From the NCBI RefSeq assembly GCF_020497125.1, contig NC_059075.1, positions 60,221,321 to 60,285,320 of the forward strand: a stretch of 64,000 bases of DNA, in the 5' to 3' direction. Positions 22,901 through 33,302 of this stretch are shown here, one piece after another. The notes under the pieces are model-generated. The model saw only the letters and a list, made by a program, of their open reading frames with translations. It was not told the DNA's origin and made no database searches. Every line of letters begins with the position of its first letter. Within the stretch, counting starts at the first letter, position 1. The translations under genes and the position numbers were made by a program. This DNA is from Mauremys mutica (lineage: Eukaryota; Chordata; Testudines; Geoemydidae).

Positions 22901-24115
22901 ATCAAATAACTGGGTTTGGTTTTTGACCATATCTCCATTGGAAACTACCAAACTCTACTTCTGTTGTGACCCATCAGATTTAAATGTTGGTCTCTGGAGT
23001 CCTGCGTCTGCACTAACCTACTTTGTCATGCAGGGTCTGTCCCAGCTCTGGTGTTTCCTTCCTCTTACGGTGTTGCCTGTTTCCAAAATCTATCTTTCTT
23101 TAAAAATGAACTTTATAGAGCAGCCTGTCTTAGTAGGCTTCTTGTAGAAGTCCAAATTGCCAACACAATTGACATACAAAAGCCTTCCTCACATATCTTT
23201 CAAGTGAAAGGAAAGATAGAGGGTTCTCTAGGTTGAGTTACCATATGAACAAGGATCTTCATTGCACATTCCCTCTCTGCAGTTGGAGATGGCAGGCAGG
23301 GATACCCTGAAGAAGCACCTTATGATGCTATCCATGTTGGAGCAGCAGCAGACACTGTACCAAAGGAGGTAAGAATTAACAGACATGTCATCTGTCTGCA
23401 TTCATTCCCTTGCACCTGTGGCTGTAACAGAACTGGAATAGCTTCCTTTCTGTTCTGTGTGAAGCTGGCAACCCTGTAAACGCCTTTGGTGGACATAATA
23501 GACCTCATAATCAGCTTTACTTTTGTCTTTCTTTCCTTGTTCAAACTGTTTCTGGTCCTTGCTGATATTTACTCCTCTGTTTGCCAGTTGCTGAAAGAGT
23601 TGAAGCCAGGTGGCCGGTTGATCTTGCCAGTTGGGCCTGCAGGTGCAAACCAGGTTCTGATGCAGTATGACAAAACCAGTGATGGGCAAATCGTGGAAAC
23701 GCAACTGATGGGCGTGATCTATGTTCCCCTGACAGATAAGGAGAAGCAGTGGCCTCGGTAAAAATATGTTTCCCTGATTGTAATTTGTCTTTTGTTCCAC
23801 TTGCCCTTGTCACTGGCAAGATGTTGACAGAAGCTCATATCTCCAGAATCCGCTGGCTGAAAGATCCACCCCCAGAATCCTAGCAGATGCAGCCGGGAAG
23901 GGGCATACATGCTCAGGCACAGCAAGAGAGCTGTGTGCATCTCCTTCTATTTTAGAGACTAAAGAATAATGGAGCATGCTAGCTTCCATCACAATCTGGC
24001 CTTTTGTTTTCATAAGTATTATATTCAGATGCATTATCATTGTAAAGGAAGATTGTGAATTTATTCACAGCAGTAACACAGTTGCCTTTTTTCCACCCTT
24101 AGGGATGAAGTCTGA
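16784..24115 (+). CDS. Protein-L-isoaspartate O-methyltransferase, PCMT1-like paralogue
   Basis: Eight coding exons join in frame: 16784-16901, 17861-17965, 20725-20756, 21286-21390, 22386-22506, 23283-23368, 23588-23757 and 24103-24115 (TGA), all GT-AG. From the ATG at 16847 the protein is 228 residues (human PCMT1 227). From the in-frame ATG at 16784 it is 249. It uses S-adenosylmethionine to methylate L-isoaspartyl residues, starting repair of damaged proteins. In 228-numbering: substrate loop TISAPHM 58-64, SAM motif [10 protein letters not shown] 83-91, VGIEH 107-111, YDAIHVGAA 153-161, [12 protein letters not shown] 173-184, C-terminal RDEV. Divergence from PCMT1, plus its place between CCDC32 and RPUSD2, points to a paralogue (PCMTL type) rather than PCMT1. 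All motifs are intact, so I expect a working enzyme. Confidence 0.95.
18360..18760. repeat. Interspersed repeat in PCMTL intron, likely old DNA transposon
   Basis: Phrases such as 'TATGTCTACATTTAGGG', 'CAGTGTAGATAG' and 'CTACGTCTACATGGCTG' resemble the 'gtgtagac' class of turtle repeats seen again near 57640-57910. Boundaries were not resolved. Confidence 0.35.
19079..19098. repeat. (GATT)n microsatellite
   Basis: Five tandem GATT units in a PCMTL intron. Confidence 0.8.
19368..19817. mobile_element. Non-autonomous hAT-like DNA transposon
   Basis: The left end 'CCGGGGTGGCCAACCTG' is mirrored by the right end 'CAGGTTGGCCACCCCAG'. Flanks 'CACTACA' (19361-19367) and 'CACTGCA' (19818-19824) look like a decayed target duplication of 7-8 bp, as expected for hAT. 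The interior is a C-rich block without coding capacity. Confidence 0.75.
21859..21960. repeat. Perfect 102-bp palindrome without spacer
   Basis: Bases 21859-21909 are the exact reverse complement of 21910-21960 (51-bp arms, centre GGTAG|CTACC). It lies in the intron between PCMTL exons 4 and 5 and directly abuts a CR1 fragment. Confidence 0.95.
21961..22217 (+). mobile_element. CR1 LINE 3' fragment
   Basis: It ends with the CR1 3' signature 'GACCTCTTGAGGTCTCTTCC' followed by 'AGTCCTATGATTCTAT'. It also has the upstream block 'TGGTTAAGCACTGGAATACA'. It is 5'-truncated and non-coding. Confidence 0.85.
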
Positions 24116-24478
24116 TAGAAGATCACTTATAAAGTGATCTTGGAAAGCTCATGAACCAGTTCCTGAAGAAGCAACTATAGATGTGTATGGCTTTGCTTTA
24201 TAAATCAATTTTTTTTTCTAACTTGGACACATCACAGTGGCATTTTCTGCTTTTTAAAGAACTCAATACAGAGCAGTTAGAGAAGAATATGCTTCCAGAT
24301 CAGTCAGAACCCAGTTCCTAAGCTGTGGAGATCTTGTCTGATTTCTTCCTGGATTGAGTAAAACCAGATAAGCCCAGTTGTCCTCTTTGGTCAGCTCCAC
24401 ATACAATATCTATGTAAATAGAGAATGGAGAATGTGCAATACTGTTACAGATTTGAGAATTCATGTGTATTGTACTTG

Positions 24479-24484
24479 ATTAAA
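24479..24484 (+). terminator. Candidate PCMTL polyadenylation signal (ATTAAA)
   Basis: ATTAAA lies about 365 nt after the TGA. A second ATTAAA occurs near 24566. The 3' UTR call is tentative. Confidence 0.4.
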
Positions 24485-24931
24485 TGGTAGCGCATTATAT
24501 TCATGACTTGCTCGTCTGATGCTTGAAGAAAAATTACAGTATGTATTTGATCCGATTAATCTTCTAGATTAAACATATTCTTTTCTCATCACCTTTTTGG
24601 TGAGCTAGTCAATCAGCCGTATGAACACACTGTTCCCCAGATGAAGCCAGGACTTGGTGTTAGCAATCATGCGTGCTTACTCAGAATTGAGATACAGGCT
24701 TCTAAGGCTTTCTCTTAAATTAGGCACTTCTTTTCAATAGAGGGGGAAAAATGCGTACTCGTTAAAATGAAAGAGACAGGTCCCATGTTTCATATGATGC
24801 TGATTAGCACCATTATTGTGGCATCTTTTCTGAAATTGGATTGTGCATGTTCTAGGAACTGGAGTTCTTTTCTCCCTTCAAATTGGGCCCTGACTGTTGG
24901 TGATCAAATTAATAGGTCTGAAATAAGGAAG

Positions 24932-25150
24932 CTCCCACTAGGGATATAAAAGGGTAACAGGTAAGCATTAGGCTTACCATTAACCCCCTGCACATCAGCC
25001 AGAGCAGCCCCGGCTGCGCCAGGTGCAGGGACCCCAGTATCGTCCGCCCCCCATACCCCAGGGCCCAGCTGAAGGGACTTTGGTTAACAGATATAATTTT
25101 AATCATTTAACCAGTTAACTTCTAGAACAAAATTTACATCTCTAGTTCCT
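24932..25150. repeat. Small terminal-inverted-repeat element
   Basis: The left end 'ACTAGGGATATAAA' is approximately inverted at the right end 'TTTACATCTCTAGT'. The core is C-rich. It looks like a MITE; no target duplication was established. Confidence 0.45.
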
Positions 25151-25600
25151 AGTAGCATTTTATGCTGTACCATTATCTAGATAAAGGATTTCCAATGCTG
25201 TCTTCATGCCAGCAATTTGTGGGTGCTACACATTACTGTATATGATACAAATCACACATGGGCATAGTTTGGGGGGGAGTTGAGGGGGACATTTGTTTCC
25301 TTAAACAGAGGAGAGGCTTGGGGGGCATGTGCCACTCCCCACCCCTGATTTTCTGTGAAGGCCAAGCTGCAGGGGAGTTCTAGCCATCCTGTGCAGTGCT
25401 GCCTCCCTCCCCATTGGCCCCTTATCTGCATAGTGGTGTCAGGTGGGGAGCAGGTTGCAGCAGCTACTCTGGGTCACTACTTCTGCAGCTGGATGCTGCC
25501 TCCTGTGTTCTAGTGCCCACCTGTTTCCTATACAGGTTAGGCTGCCAAGCTTCCAAGATTGCCCTGGAGTCTCCAGGAATTCAAAAATAATTTTTCATTA

Positions 25601-26170
25601 TGTCAGGGACTCGAACCCCGACAGCGAAGTTCGTTGTCTGACCGCAGAGAGACAGGCAACACCAGCAAGGTCCGATCAAAAGCTCTTTATTGACAAGTGC
25701 ACGCGTCAATAGAGAACAGCTCGTATCCGAAGAGAACCAGCCCCCCCCTTTACAGCTTAGTATTAGCCTATATAGACAGTTTTATTACGTCATAGATCAT
25801 TCACTGGAGCAACCCACCCCCTTTGTCTAACAACTAGAAATTAGACACCTTTTAATATATACGCATGCCTAGTCTCTACAATATTGAATTGTTAATATCT
25901 TAACAAGCGCCAAAAGTTAGGAATGTAAGGGAGTTAAAGTTAGAGTCAGAACTGTGGGATAGTGTTTCTTATCAGTTCTTCAAACACTGTGTCTAACATA
26001 ACACAGCTGGTACCAGCCCCTCACTTATCTCACTCTTTCCCAGGGCTTTGTGAGACAATGCTGCTTCTCAGTATTTTTCCACGCTGGGATTACCCAGAAA
26101 CCTCTGTTAGCCTGACTTCAGTCAGGTTGGCATAACTGGTTTTTTGCTACATCTTTATTCAGGCCTAACA
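25601..26170 (-). repeat. 3' LTR of ERV-B
   Basis: 570 bp with TG...CA ends on the minus strand. It contains a TATATAGG box (about 25769-25776) and an AATAAAG polyadenylation signal (about 25686-25692). Its U5 end is the hairpin at 25601-25623. Confidence 0.92.
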
Positions 26171-26171
26171 A

Positions 26172-26185
26172 TCCCCCCTTTGTCC
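26172..26185 (-). promoter_or_regulatory. ERV-B polypurine tract
   Basis: On the minus strand 'GACAAAGGGGGGAT' sits directly before the 3' LTR, the normal plus-strand priming site. Confidence 0.85.
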
Positions 26186-26349
26186 CTAGAGGACCATAAT
26201 GGGACTCTTGGGACAACAAATTACCGCTTGGCAGGGCACAACTGGGTTACGGTTTCTTCAGTTGCAGACGAAGCTTTAAATCGCCTTCAAGGGTAACAGT
26301 TCATTGGTCTGGGGCACTGACTATAAATCAGTTAGGTATACCAAGTGGT

Positions 26350-27137
26350 CTAATTTCCCAGATGTCTCGGTAAATAATTCAGTCCCACATGCATCCTCCC
26401 CATGGACCCGGCAGGATCTGGTATGTGGGAGCCCACACCCACCCTAACCGGTCCAAATGCTTGGAAGGAGCACTGTGAATTATCCACACTTTCATCCAGA
26501 AAGTGTCCAAGTATGTCTTCATGATCACAGATCAGATGGTACTCCTGATGTGTCTGTAAGGGCAGTGGGCCAAGTCCAGTGCTCAAGATTATTCCGAATG
26601 GCCATCAGCTGGTCATTCAGGAAAGCCTGAATTTCTAAACATACTAGATCCCACTGCAATGCCTTCCCAGCCTCAGTGATATTCAATACCATCTCTGTCA
26701 GTAACTTCTGGGTCACAGAACTAAGGGCGAAAATGACATGTAACTCACCAACTCCAGCCTGTACTTAAGATAGCTGAGCTTCAAAAATAAGGCTAGGGGC
26801 CTTTTCTAGTTGGCCCAATTTCTCATCATGTTCTTGGCTTTTAAGAATATTCCAAATGGCTGCTGCACTATTGGCCTCAGCCCACAGGGATCTGGTCAAT
26901 TTTCCCTTCTTTCCAGAGGAAATAACCCAGGCTTTGTGTTATGCTAATCTAATGGCAGCCCCTTGTGAGCAATTTGGGTATGTAGAAGTGATCTGAAAAC
27001 TGGATAAGGGCAACATCATTTAAAATCCAATTAGGGAGGGCAATACATACTGAAGGATTTATCCAAAATACAGGGCGCAGCCTGTAGAATAAACCCCAAA
27101 ATCCAATTAATATCACATTGCCAAGCATGGGTCCCAC
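26350..27137 (-). pseudogene. Env-position coding remnant of ERV-B
   Basis: Short minus-strand frames match those of ERV-A 1862-2500. Frames are broken. The remnant lies between integrase and the polypurine tract, hence the env call, which rests on position. Confidence 0.5.
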
Positions 27138-27429
27138 AAAAAAATTTTTCTCCTGCCAGTGTATAATTTTTTGTTTCTTCCCCAGGGTCAGTTCTCAATG
27201 TCCTTTTTAGTCAGGAATTCCTGGACTTTGGCAATGTCAGTGGAGTGAGTGTTTCTTCTTCTTTCCCAAAACAGATGTAGTTCAGCATTCTACAGGGGAG
27301 AGATTATGAGTACATCACCCTGTAATGGTTTTGCTTCTTTTAGAAAAATTCAAAGGCACAATAGATTTGTCCGTGGACAAGGGAGAGGTTTAACCAGCAC
27401 GTCACCTTGTCCTTTTTCCCTGCTGTCCA

Positions 27430-27712
27430 GAAGGCACAGTAAAACTAGAAAAAGGAATAGGCTAATCATCAGTAGGAGAATTCTTCTGAGGTGGAGGGGT
27501 CTTTTTGCAGTGAGAATCCTGGGTCCAGGCAGTCAGTCTTTGGCACTTCACAGCGGTGTCGGTAGTCAGCAGGACTCAATAAGGGCCTTTCCAGCATGGA
27601 GCCAAAGCAGTGTTTCGCTGGTGGACCTTCACATTGATTCAGTCTCCTGGTTTCAAGAAGTGGCAGGGCTGCTAGGGTCTTCGGGAAGTGCTTCTTTACC
27701 TGTAAAAAAAAC
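27430..27712 (-). pseudogene. Integrase C-terminal remnant of ERV-B
   Basis: The minus strand carries the counterpart of ERV-A's integrase C-terminal domain (the 'CWKGPF'-type block). Directly upstream it joins non-coding sequence at 'AAGCACTAATAAAATG', so the catalytic core seen in ERV-A is deleted here. Confidence 0.7.
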
Positions 27713-27744
27713 CTTTTATTACCTATTTAAAACATTTTATTAGT

Positions 27745-30361
27745 GCTTGGCAGATCTTATAGCTGCGTGGGCAAATTTAAGTCCCCCCCTTTTCCTGGTT
27801 ATCAGCCAAGTTTTAACTCTGAGCAGTGTCCTTGAATGGGGCCAGCGCCTTATCCTTAGACTGAGCATGTTAGCTATTTTTTTCTCAGTCAACTTGTTTT
27901 TTCTTTTCCCTTCTCGGCTTTTTTTTTTTTGTTCACCTACAAAAGAAACTTTTACTTTTTACTTATACACCTTTTGTTAACAATGAACACATACACATTG
28001 CTGTTATACAGTACATTAGTCTTATCTAATATATGCCACACATACCGTTTCACTAAAATCTTATTACAGAGCTTGAGAACAACAAACCAAGACAAGCACA
28101 CCCACTTTGATGAGTTCATTCAATACAAACTCTAGTCCAATAGCTTTCCACCATCCCCAGCCCTCTGGCTAGAAGTCTGAGGTAGCCAGAAGGATCCCAT
28201 GTACAATATGGGGAGTGGGTTAACTTTCCATGTCCTTGCTTTCAAAGACTGTTGGTATGCAAATTGTAATAACAATTGTCAATTAAAAGATTTGGCCAAA
28301 AACATTTCTTTCTCTTACTTAAGGAAATGTATTAGACTTTAGTATATTACATTTTTCTAATGTATTCAAACAGTTTGCATTCTAAGTTGAACAAAACAAA
28401 TATCTGCATTTCAATCCAACACTGCCGCTTGATTTTAAATCAGACCATCCCATAAAAATATTAAACACATCAATTCTGGCCACAAGACAGAACATAGAAC
28501 GCAAAACATAATTTTTACTCTGTCAGTAAATGCATGGTATGCTGAATGCTGTTCAGCTGGCATTAGTTTTCTTTGATTATCTGAAAGACAAAAACAGAGG
28601 TCTACCCCTTCTGGGCAGTCAATCATTACTTAAAATATACAAATACTCTTGTTGATTTTAGGCAAAACAAGGGAATTACCCCATATTTTCTTGTATGTGT
28701 TTTATAGGCAGCCCAGGTTTTAGTGGCTCCTACCTTATTAGTTAGATAATTTGCATTAATACAGATGCTTTCTGGCTTGCTTTTTACTTGTAACTCCTGC
28801 TTGTAAACACTGAAAGAAAACATCATCACTCACAGTGCTCTTAGAGCCTAATACAATTTTAATTACATAGCACTGTATACATTCTTCAGCTAATTTAACA
28901 AAATTGTTCATAGCCAAATGATTGCAATCTAATAATTTCTTTGCCTGAATTTATTTACAAACATTTCAAAGACACCAAGAACTTTTTACTTTAGTATGTT
29001 TACAAAGTTCAACTGCTGTTCCCTCCAGCAACTACAGAGTTAACTTTTCACTCTGCCTTAAATCACTTGCTTGTTTTCCAACAGCCACTTATTAACTCAG
29101 ATCACCATTCCAAATATTCTTCTGAGTATTTGAACCCCCATGCTTATACTTACTTATTCTGTTCTTTCACTACACCCTAAAAGTTTTCAACCTGTTTAAC
29201 AATTTGTCTGTCTGTTGCCTGCCCGCCTGGGCCCGATCCTGCTTTTCTCACTGAACCGTTCCTTTCATGGGCACTAACTTGTTCCACTACCAGTTTAGCT
29301 AGGAGGGTGGGCTTCTGAACTAGCCTCCACCCTTCTGGTCTCTTCTGTATAACATTTCTACTCACAAAACTACTGGAGTCCTCCCTTGTGAGGCTTGCCA
29401 CCTGGGCAAAACACATGGCCCACTGGCGTTTAACTATTTAATTTCCTCTTGTAGCAAACACACTGCTGTTACGGCGTATGCTGAGCACAAATGGTTAAAT
29501 GTTAACAAGTCCCTGAAGGACTGGTACTTGCTTAGCCAGGGCTTCCTTTTCTAACTGGAAGTCCTGTCTCAAGGCCTGCACCTTGCCCTGCCGCAGGTTT
29601 GAGTTGCTGCCTGGTTCATGATCTATGCCCTTAATTGCTCAATTCTAGTTATCAAGTACACATCTCGTCCCTTTTCTCCAACTACTCTATTGCCCAGTCC
29701 TGCTACGACTGGGGATAGATCCACCTGCCACCCTTCCGGTCAACCAGGGTGGAGAGAAAAATGCTAAACCCCTCTCCAGTTCTGAGACTTGCAGTGGAGA
29801 GTGGGCACACCTTTAATTATGCAATCCTCAACATATAACACCAACAGTACCAAACAAAACAAACATAAAATAACAAGGGTAAAACAAATAGATGGTGTAA
29901 ATTCTGCAGGGCTCCCCCATTCTCAATTGCTCACCAAACTGTGACAAATTTCTGTTACCAATTTATCCCTCATGTCAGGTGATCAGGCTGACACTGTAGG
30001 ACGTTGGGGGAAACACACCATATAATCAAATTTTAAAGCTTCATTAAAAATAATAAAACAACAATGGAGAGTGTTGGGAACGCTCCCACATTACTCAGGA
30101 AGAACATGAATGCTTCAACCCTTAAGCCACTTTAATACTCACACATGTCCAAACTGGCCACGTCTGTATAACGTTCAGAGAAGGGGAATAGGTAGACGGG
30201 AGATTATCCTGTATACAGCTTGTCCAGAATTTCCAACATGCTTCCGCTCTTGGGAGAGCTGTTCTTTTACACCCTGGAATCTCCTGCAGTGTCTCTTTTA
30301 GAGATTCCAGTTCAGGGCAGCTGCCTGTGACTTCTCCAGTTTCACCAGGCCAAGCTGAATT
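27745..30361 (-). other. Non-coding interior of ERV-B
   Basis: About 2.6 kb between the integrase scrap and the gag fragment. The part 27900-28500 is shared with ERV-A 1-600, so it belongs to the element rather than being a private insertion. The rest has no recognised domain. Minus-strand frames such as 29416-29177 could not be assigned. Confidence 0.6.
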
Positions 30362-30619
30362 TTAAATTAACCCGTTCCTAGACAAATTGCTTACACTGTC
30401 AGCGGCTCTTCTTTGGTGATTAAAAGCTCCTCTGAGATATATGATCTTATCTAGATTGAAGGTACCTTCTAATGGACATTGTTTAGATGGATCTTCACGC
30501 GTATAAAGATTCCAATTCTCTAAATACCTGCAGGTTTTAGGACCATAATGTACGTACATGTAATATGCTGGGGTACCCTTAGGGGGTGAGGTGGAATATT
30601 TAGACTGTCCCTTACCCAT
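30362..30619 (-). pseudogene. Gag matrix-like N-terminal fragment of ERV-B
   Basis: A frame opening with MGKGQS at 30619 has the Met-Gly plus downstream Ser expected of an N-myristoylated matrix protein. It lies at the gag position after the leader and stops after about 85 codons. Similarity beyond the N-terminal pattern is not certain. Confidence 0.5.
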
Positions 30620-30919
30620 TTTCCACACACACACACACCAAGGCCATTATTTCCTATTACCACGATGCATCTTATCTTGCTGCACAGTCAATAAATTCAG
30701 ATGGCGTGAGCCCAACAGAGACACACGTCCCCACAGACAGTCTTCCTCCCAGTACAGCTCTGGGGCATATGATGGGGGATTTTTACAAGAGCTCTCCATA
30801 TAGCTTCAAACATACAGCTCCAAAAGCTACCCGGTTCCAGAAATCTTCTTTCAATCTTTAAGTATTAGAGACAACGGGGCGTCCCCCAAGCACTTACTGC
30901 CAACTCGTCCCATTTTGTA

Positions 30920-31157
30920 AGGGGACTCTAACCCCTCTTCCCCACGTCGAGGTAAAGGGACTCTAACCCCCACCTCCCGCGTCGAGCGCTCACTTACCTC
31001 TCCAGGGGACTCGAACACCTGGACTGGGACTCAAACCCAGGCTGGGACTCTAACCCAGACTACTTGGATCCTGCACAAACCTGGACTGGGACTCTAACCC
31101 AGACCTAAGTTGTCAGGGACTCAAACCCCGACAATCTGCACTGGGACTCTAACCGAG
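30920..31157 (-). repeat. Array of tRNA T-arm-like hairpins in the ERV-B leader
   Basis: Eight copies of a GGGACTCNAACC-type motif lie at 30920-30936, 30957-30969, 31014-31030, 31024-31040 (sharing bases with the preceding copy), 31042-31058, 31086-31102, 31111-31133 and 31141-31157. Four (30920, 31024, 31042, 31086) form a perfect 5-bp stem with a 7-nt loop. On the proviral strand the loops read TTAGAGT, TTTGAGT or TTCGAGT; the last fits the tRNA T-loop consensus. The LTR U5 end carries the same motif. Confidence 0.85.
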
Positions 31158-31339
31158 ACAACCTTGACCCTACTCAACGGGTAGGTGGATGTTGCTGGAT
31201 TTCTACAAGCTTCAGCTGGTTCACAGAACTCGCCTTATCGCCGACGCAGAAATCAGATTACCAGGCAAGGCTCCTCTAAACCAGAGGATGCGCGCTGCGT
31301 TGCCTCAGAGTCCGATCCCCTGCCGGAGAGTCAGACAAA

Positions 31340-31357
31340 GTCCCGGCGGAGTCGCCA
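31340..31357 (-). promoter_or_regulatory. ERV-B primer-binding site, tRNA-Arg-like
   Basis: Minus-strand TGGCGACTCCGCCGGGAC begins 4 nt inside the 5' LTR. Its complement ends in GTCGCCA, a 3' end typical of vertebrate tRNA-Arg. The exact isoacceptor is not settled. Confidence 0.65.
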
Positions 31358-31361
31358 AAGA

Positions 31362-31928
31362 TGTCAGGGACTCGAACCCCGACAGCGAAGTTCATTGTCT
31401 GACGGCAGAGAGACAGGCAACACCAGCAAGGTCCAATCAAAAGCTCTTTATTGACAAGTGCATGCGTCAATAGAGAACAGCTCGTATCCGAAGAGAACCA
31501 GCCCCTCCTTTACAGCTTAGTATTAGCCTATATAGAGTTTTATTATGTCATAGATCATTCACTTGAGCAACCCACCCCCTTTGTCTAACAACTAGAAATT
31601 AGACACCTTTTAATATATACGCATGCCTAGTCTCTACAATATTGAATTGTTAATATTTTAACAAGCGCCAAAAGTTAGGAATGTAAGGGAGTTAAAGTTA
31701 GAGTCAGAACTGTGGGATAGTGTTTCTTATCAGTTCTTCAAACACTGTGTCTAACATAACACAGCTGGTACCAGCCCCTCACTTATCTCACTCTTTCCCA
31801 GGGCTTTGTGAGACATTGCTGCTTCTCAGTATTTTTCCACGCTGGGATTACCCAGAAACCTCTGTTAGCCTGACTTCAGTCAGGTTGGCATAACTGGTTT
31901 TTTGCTACATCTTTATTCAGGCCTAACA
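31362..31928 (-). repeat. 5' LTR of ERV-B
   Basis: 567 bp, aligned end to end with 25601-26170. TG...CA ends on the minus strand, then TSD ATTA at 31929-31932. Confidence 0.92.
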
Positions 31929-31932
31929 ATTA

Positions 31933-33300
31933 TAGATTGTCGTGTGATGAAATCTCTAGGATCATGTCTACCCAAAACTGGCAACCCTACAACTGAGTGG
32001 CCGTGGGGATGGGATGGGATCAGTGAGTTCCCTACACCCCCCCTGAATTTTCCCAACACCCCCCCCCCAGTTTTGTGAGCTAGTTACATACCAATTTAGT
32101 GACTGTTTGGAAATCTGAATTTAAACTGAAACATTAATACACACTTTAAAAGCTTATACAGTGTATGATAAAATATGTGTATCTGAAAAAGTATAATAGA
32201 TTTGAAAAGTATGAACATAGACTAGCTTCCTTGCTTCCTTATACAGCTGTTTATGACAATGTCAGTGCATTCATTTCGGTGATGTTGGCCAACCTAATAA
32301 TTTCAAATGATGATTTGTAAGCAAAGTCTAAATGAGCTCTCCCTGACAGCTAGTGATGAGCTGGGGGTTAAGGCTTCAGGGCCAGATTATATTTACATTC
32401 ACACCTACTCTAGCTAGGGATCCAGCAAACAGAGCTGTGTTGCCCAAGTGATAGATTTTGGCTGGGGTTGGGTTACAAACCACTTGAATGTGGGAGGAAG
32501 GGGGGGATGAAGTGTTGTTCTTATTGTATGAGTAAAGGGCAGTAGAACTGTACTTAGTCTGTGATGATTTGAAGGCATCAAGAGAGAGGGTGGGGATCTG
32601 TCCCTCTCCACTGTTTAAAGACACAGCTGATTAGGCTCCATAGATAGTCTTTTGTTCCGTTAAATGACCACTGCCACCGAAATCACTGACAATCAGGTCC
32701 AAGTGCTTAGTCCTGTTGTGGGGACAGTGTTCCTGTGGGTACAGTGTTTTTGTGTAAGAGACAGCCCAGACTGCACTAACAGTGAGGTTCCCGCACTGAG
32801 CGCTCAGCTGAAATCACTGAGAGCTGGTGGAACCTCAAGAGACCATCTCGCAGAGGTCACAGTGGCAGGTGGCAGCAGAAGGTGACTGTGCAGGGCCATT
32901 GGCAACAGAGTGGTGGAGTGAACGGTGGCACAACGAACAGCCATGGCCAGAGCAAACTCTGCCTTTTTGTCCCCCACCTGGAAGGTGTACTCACGTGAAA
33001 GCACCTCTGAACTCTGAGTCTCCACTGACCAAGGACAACACCGGTGAGTGGAGTGCGGTGGAGGGAAAAGTGAGGGGCATGTTAAATAAACATTTGTTTG
33101 TTGGACTATATTTTAGTCACTTTGCTCCAGAATGAATCATTTGTGACTGGGAATGGAAACTTATATAAATATGTTTCCCAGTAGGCCAAGATTTTTAAAA
33201 TGCAGTATTTGTCAAGGTTGTTATCTCACATTGTTGCTATCTTGGGAGGTCATTATGTTGGGGAGTTTCTGTGCTAAACATTTTTATTATAATTAATTTT
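31933..33300. other. Unassigned flank right of ERV-B
   Basis: No supported gene. C-rich runs near 32036-32070 resemble those near 35800-35830, so both may be ends of one old repeat family. Confidence 0.4.
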
Positions 33301-33302
33301 TA

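Larger units (their letters stand above)
25601..31928 (-). mobile_element. ERV-B, LTR-flanked but largely non-coding class I endogenous retrovirus
   Basis: Two LTRs (25601-26170 and 31362-31928) flank 5.2 kb, with the 4-bp duplication ATTA at 25597-25600 and 31929-31932 (gammaretroviruses make 4-bp duplications). In minus orientation the order is 5' LTR, primer site, leader with hairpin repeats, a short gag fragment, about 2.6 kb of non-coding sequence, an integrase C-terminal scrap, an env-position remnant, polypurine tract and 3' LTR. Protease, reverse transcriptase and the integrase core are missing. LTRs differ by about ten substitutions and small indels. It is structurally complete for mobilisation in trans but cannot encode its own proteins. 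Confidence 0.92.

Noticed and set aside
16784..24115. Processed PCMT pseudogene
   Set aside because: Introns with consensus splice sites and an intact frame throughout exclude this.
30920..31157. tRNA genes or a CRISPR-like array
   Set aside because: Only T-arm-like hairpins are present; no acceptor, D or anticodon arms, and spacing is irregular with no unique spacers.
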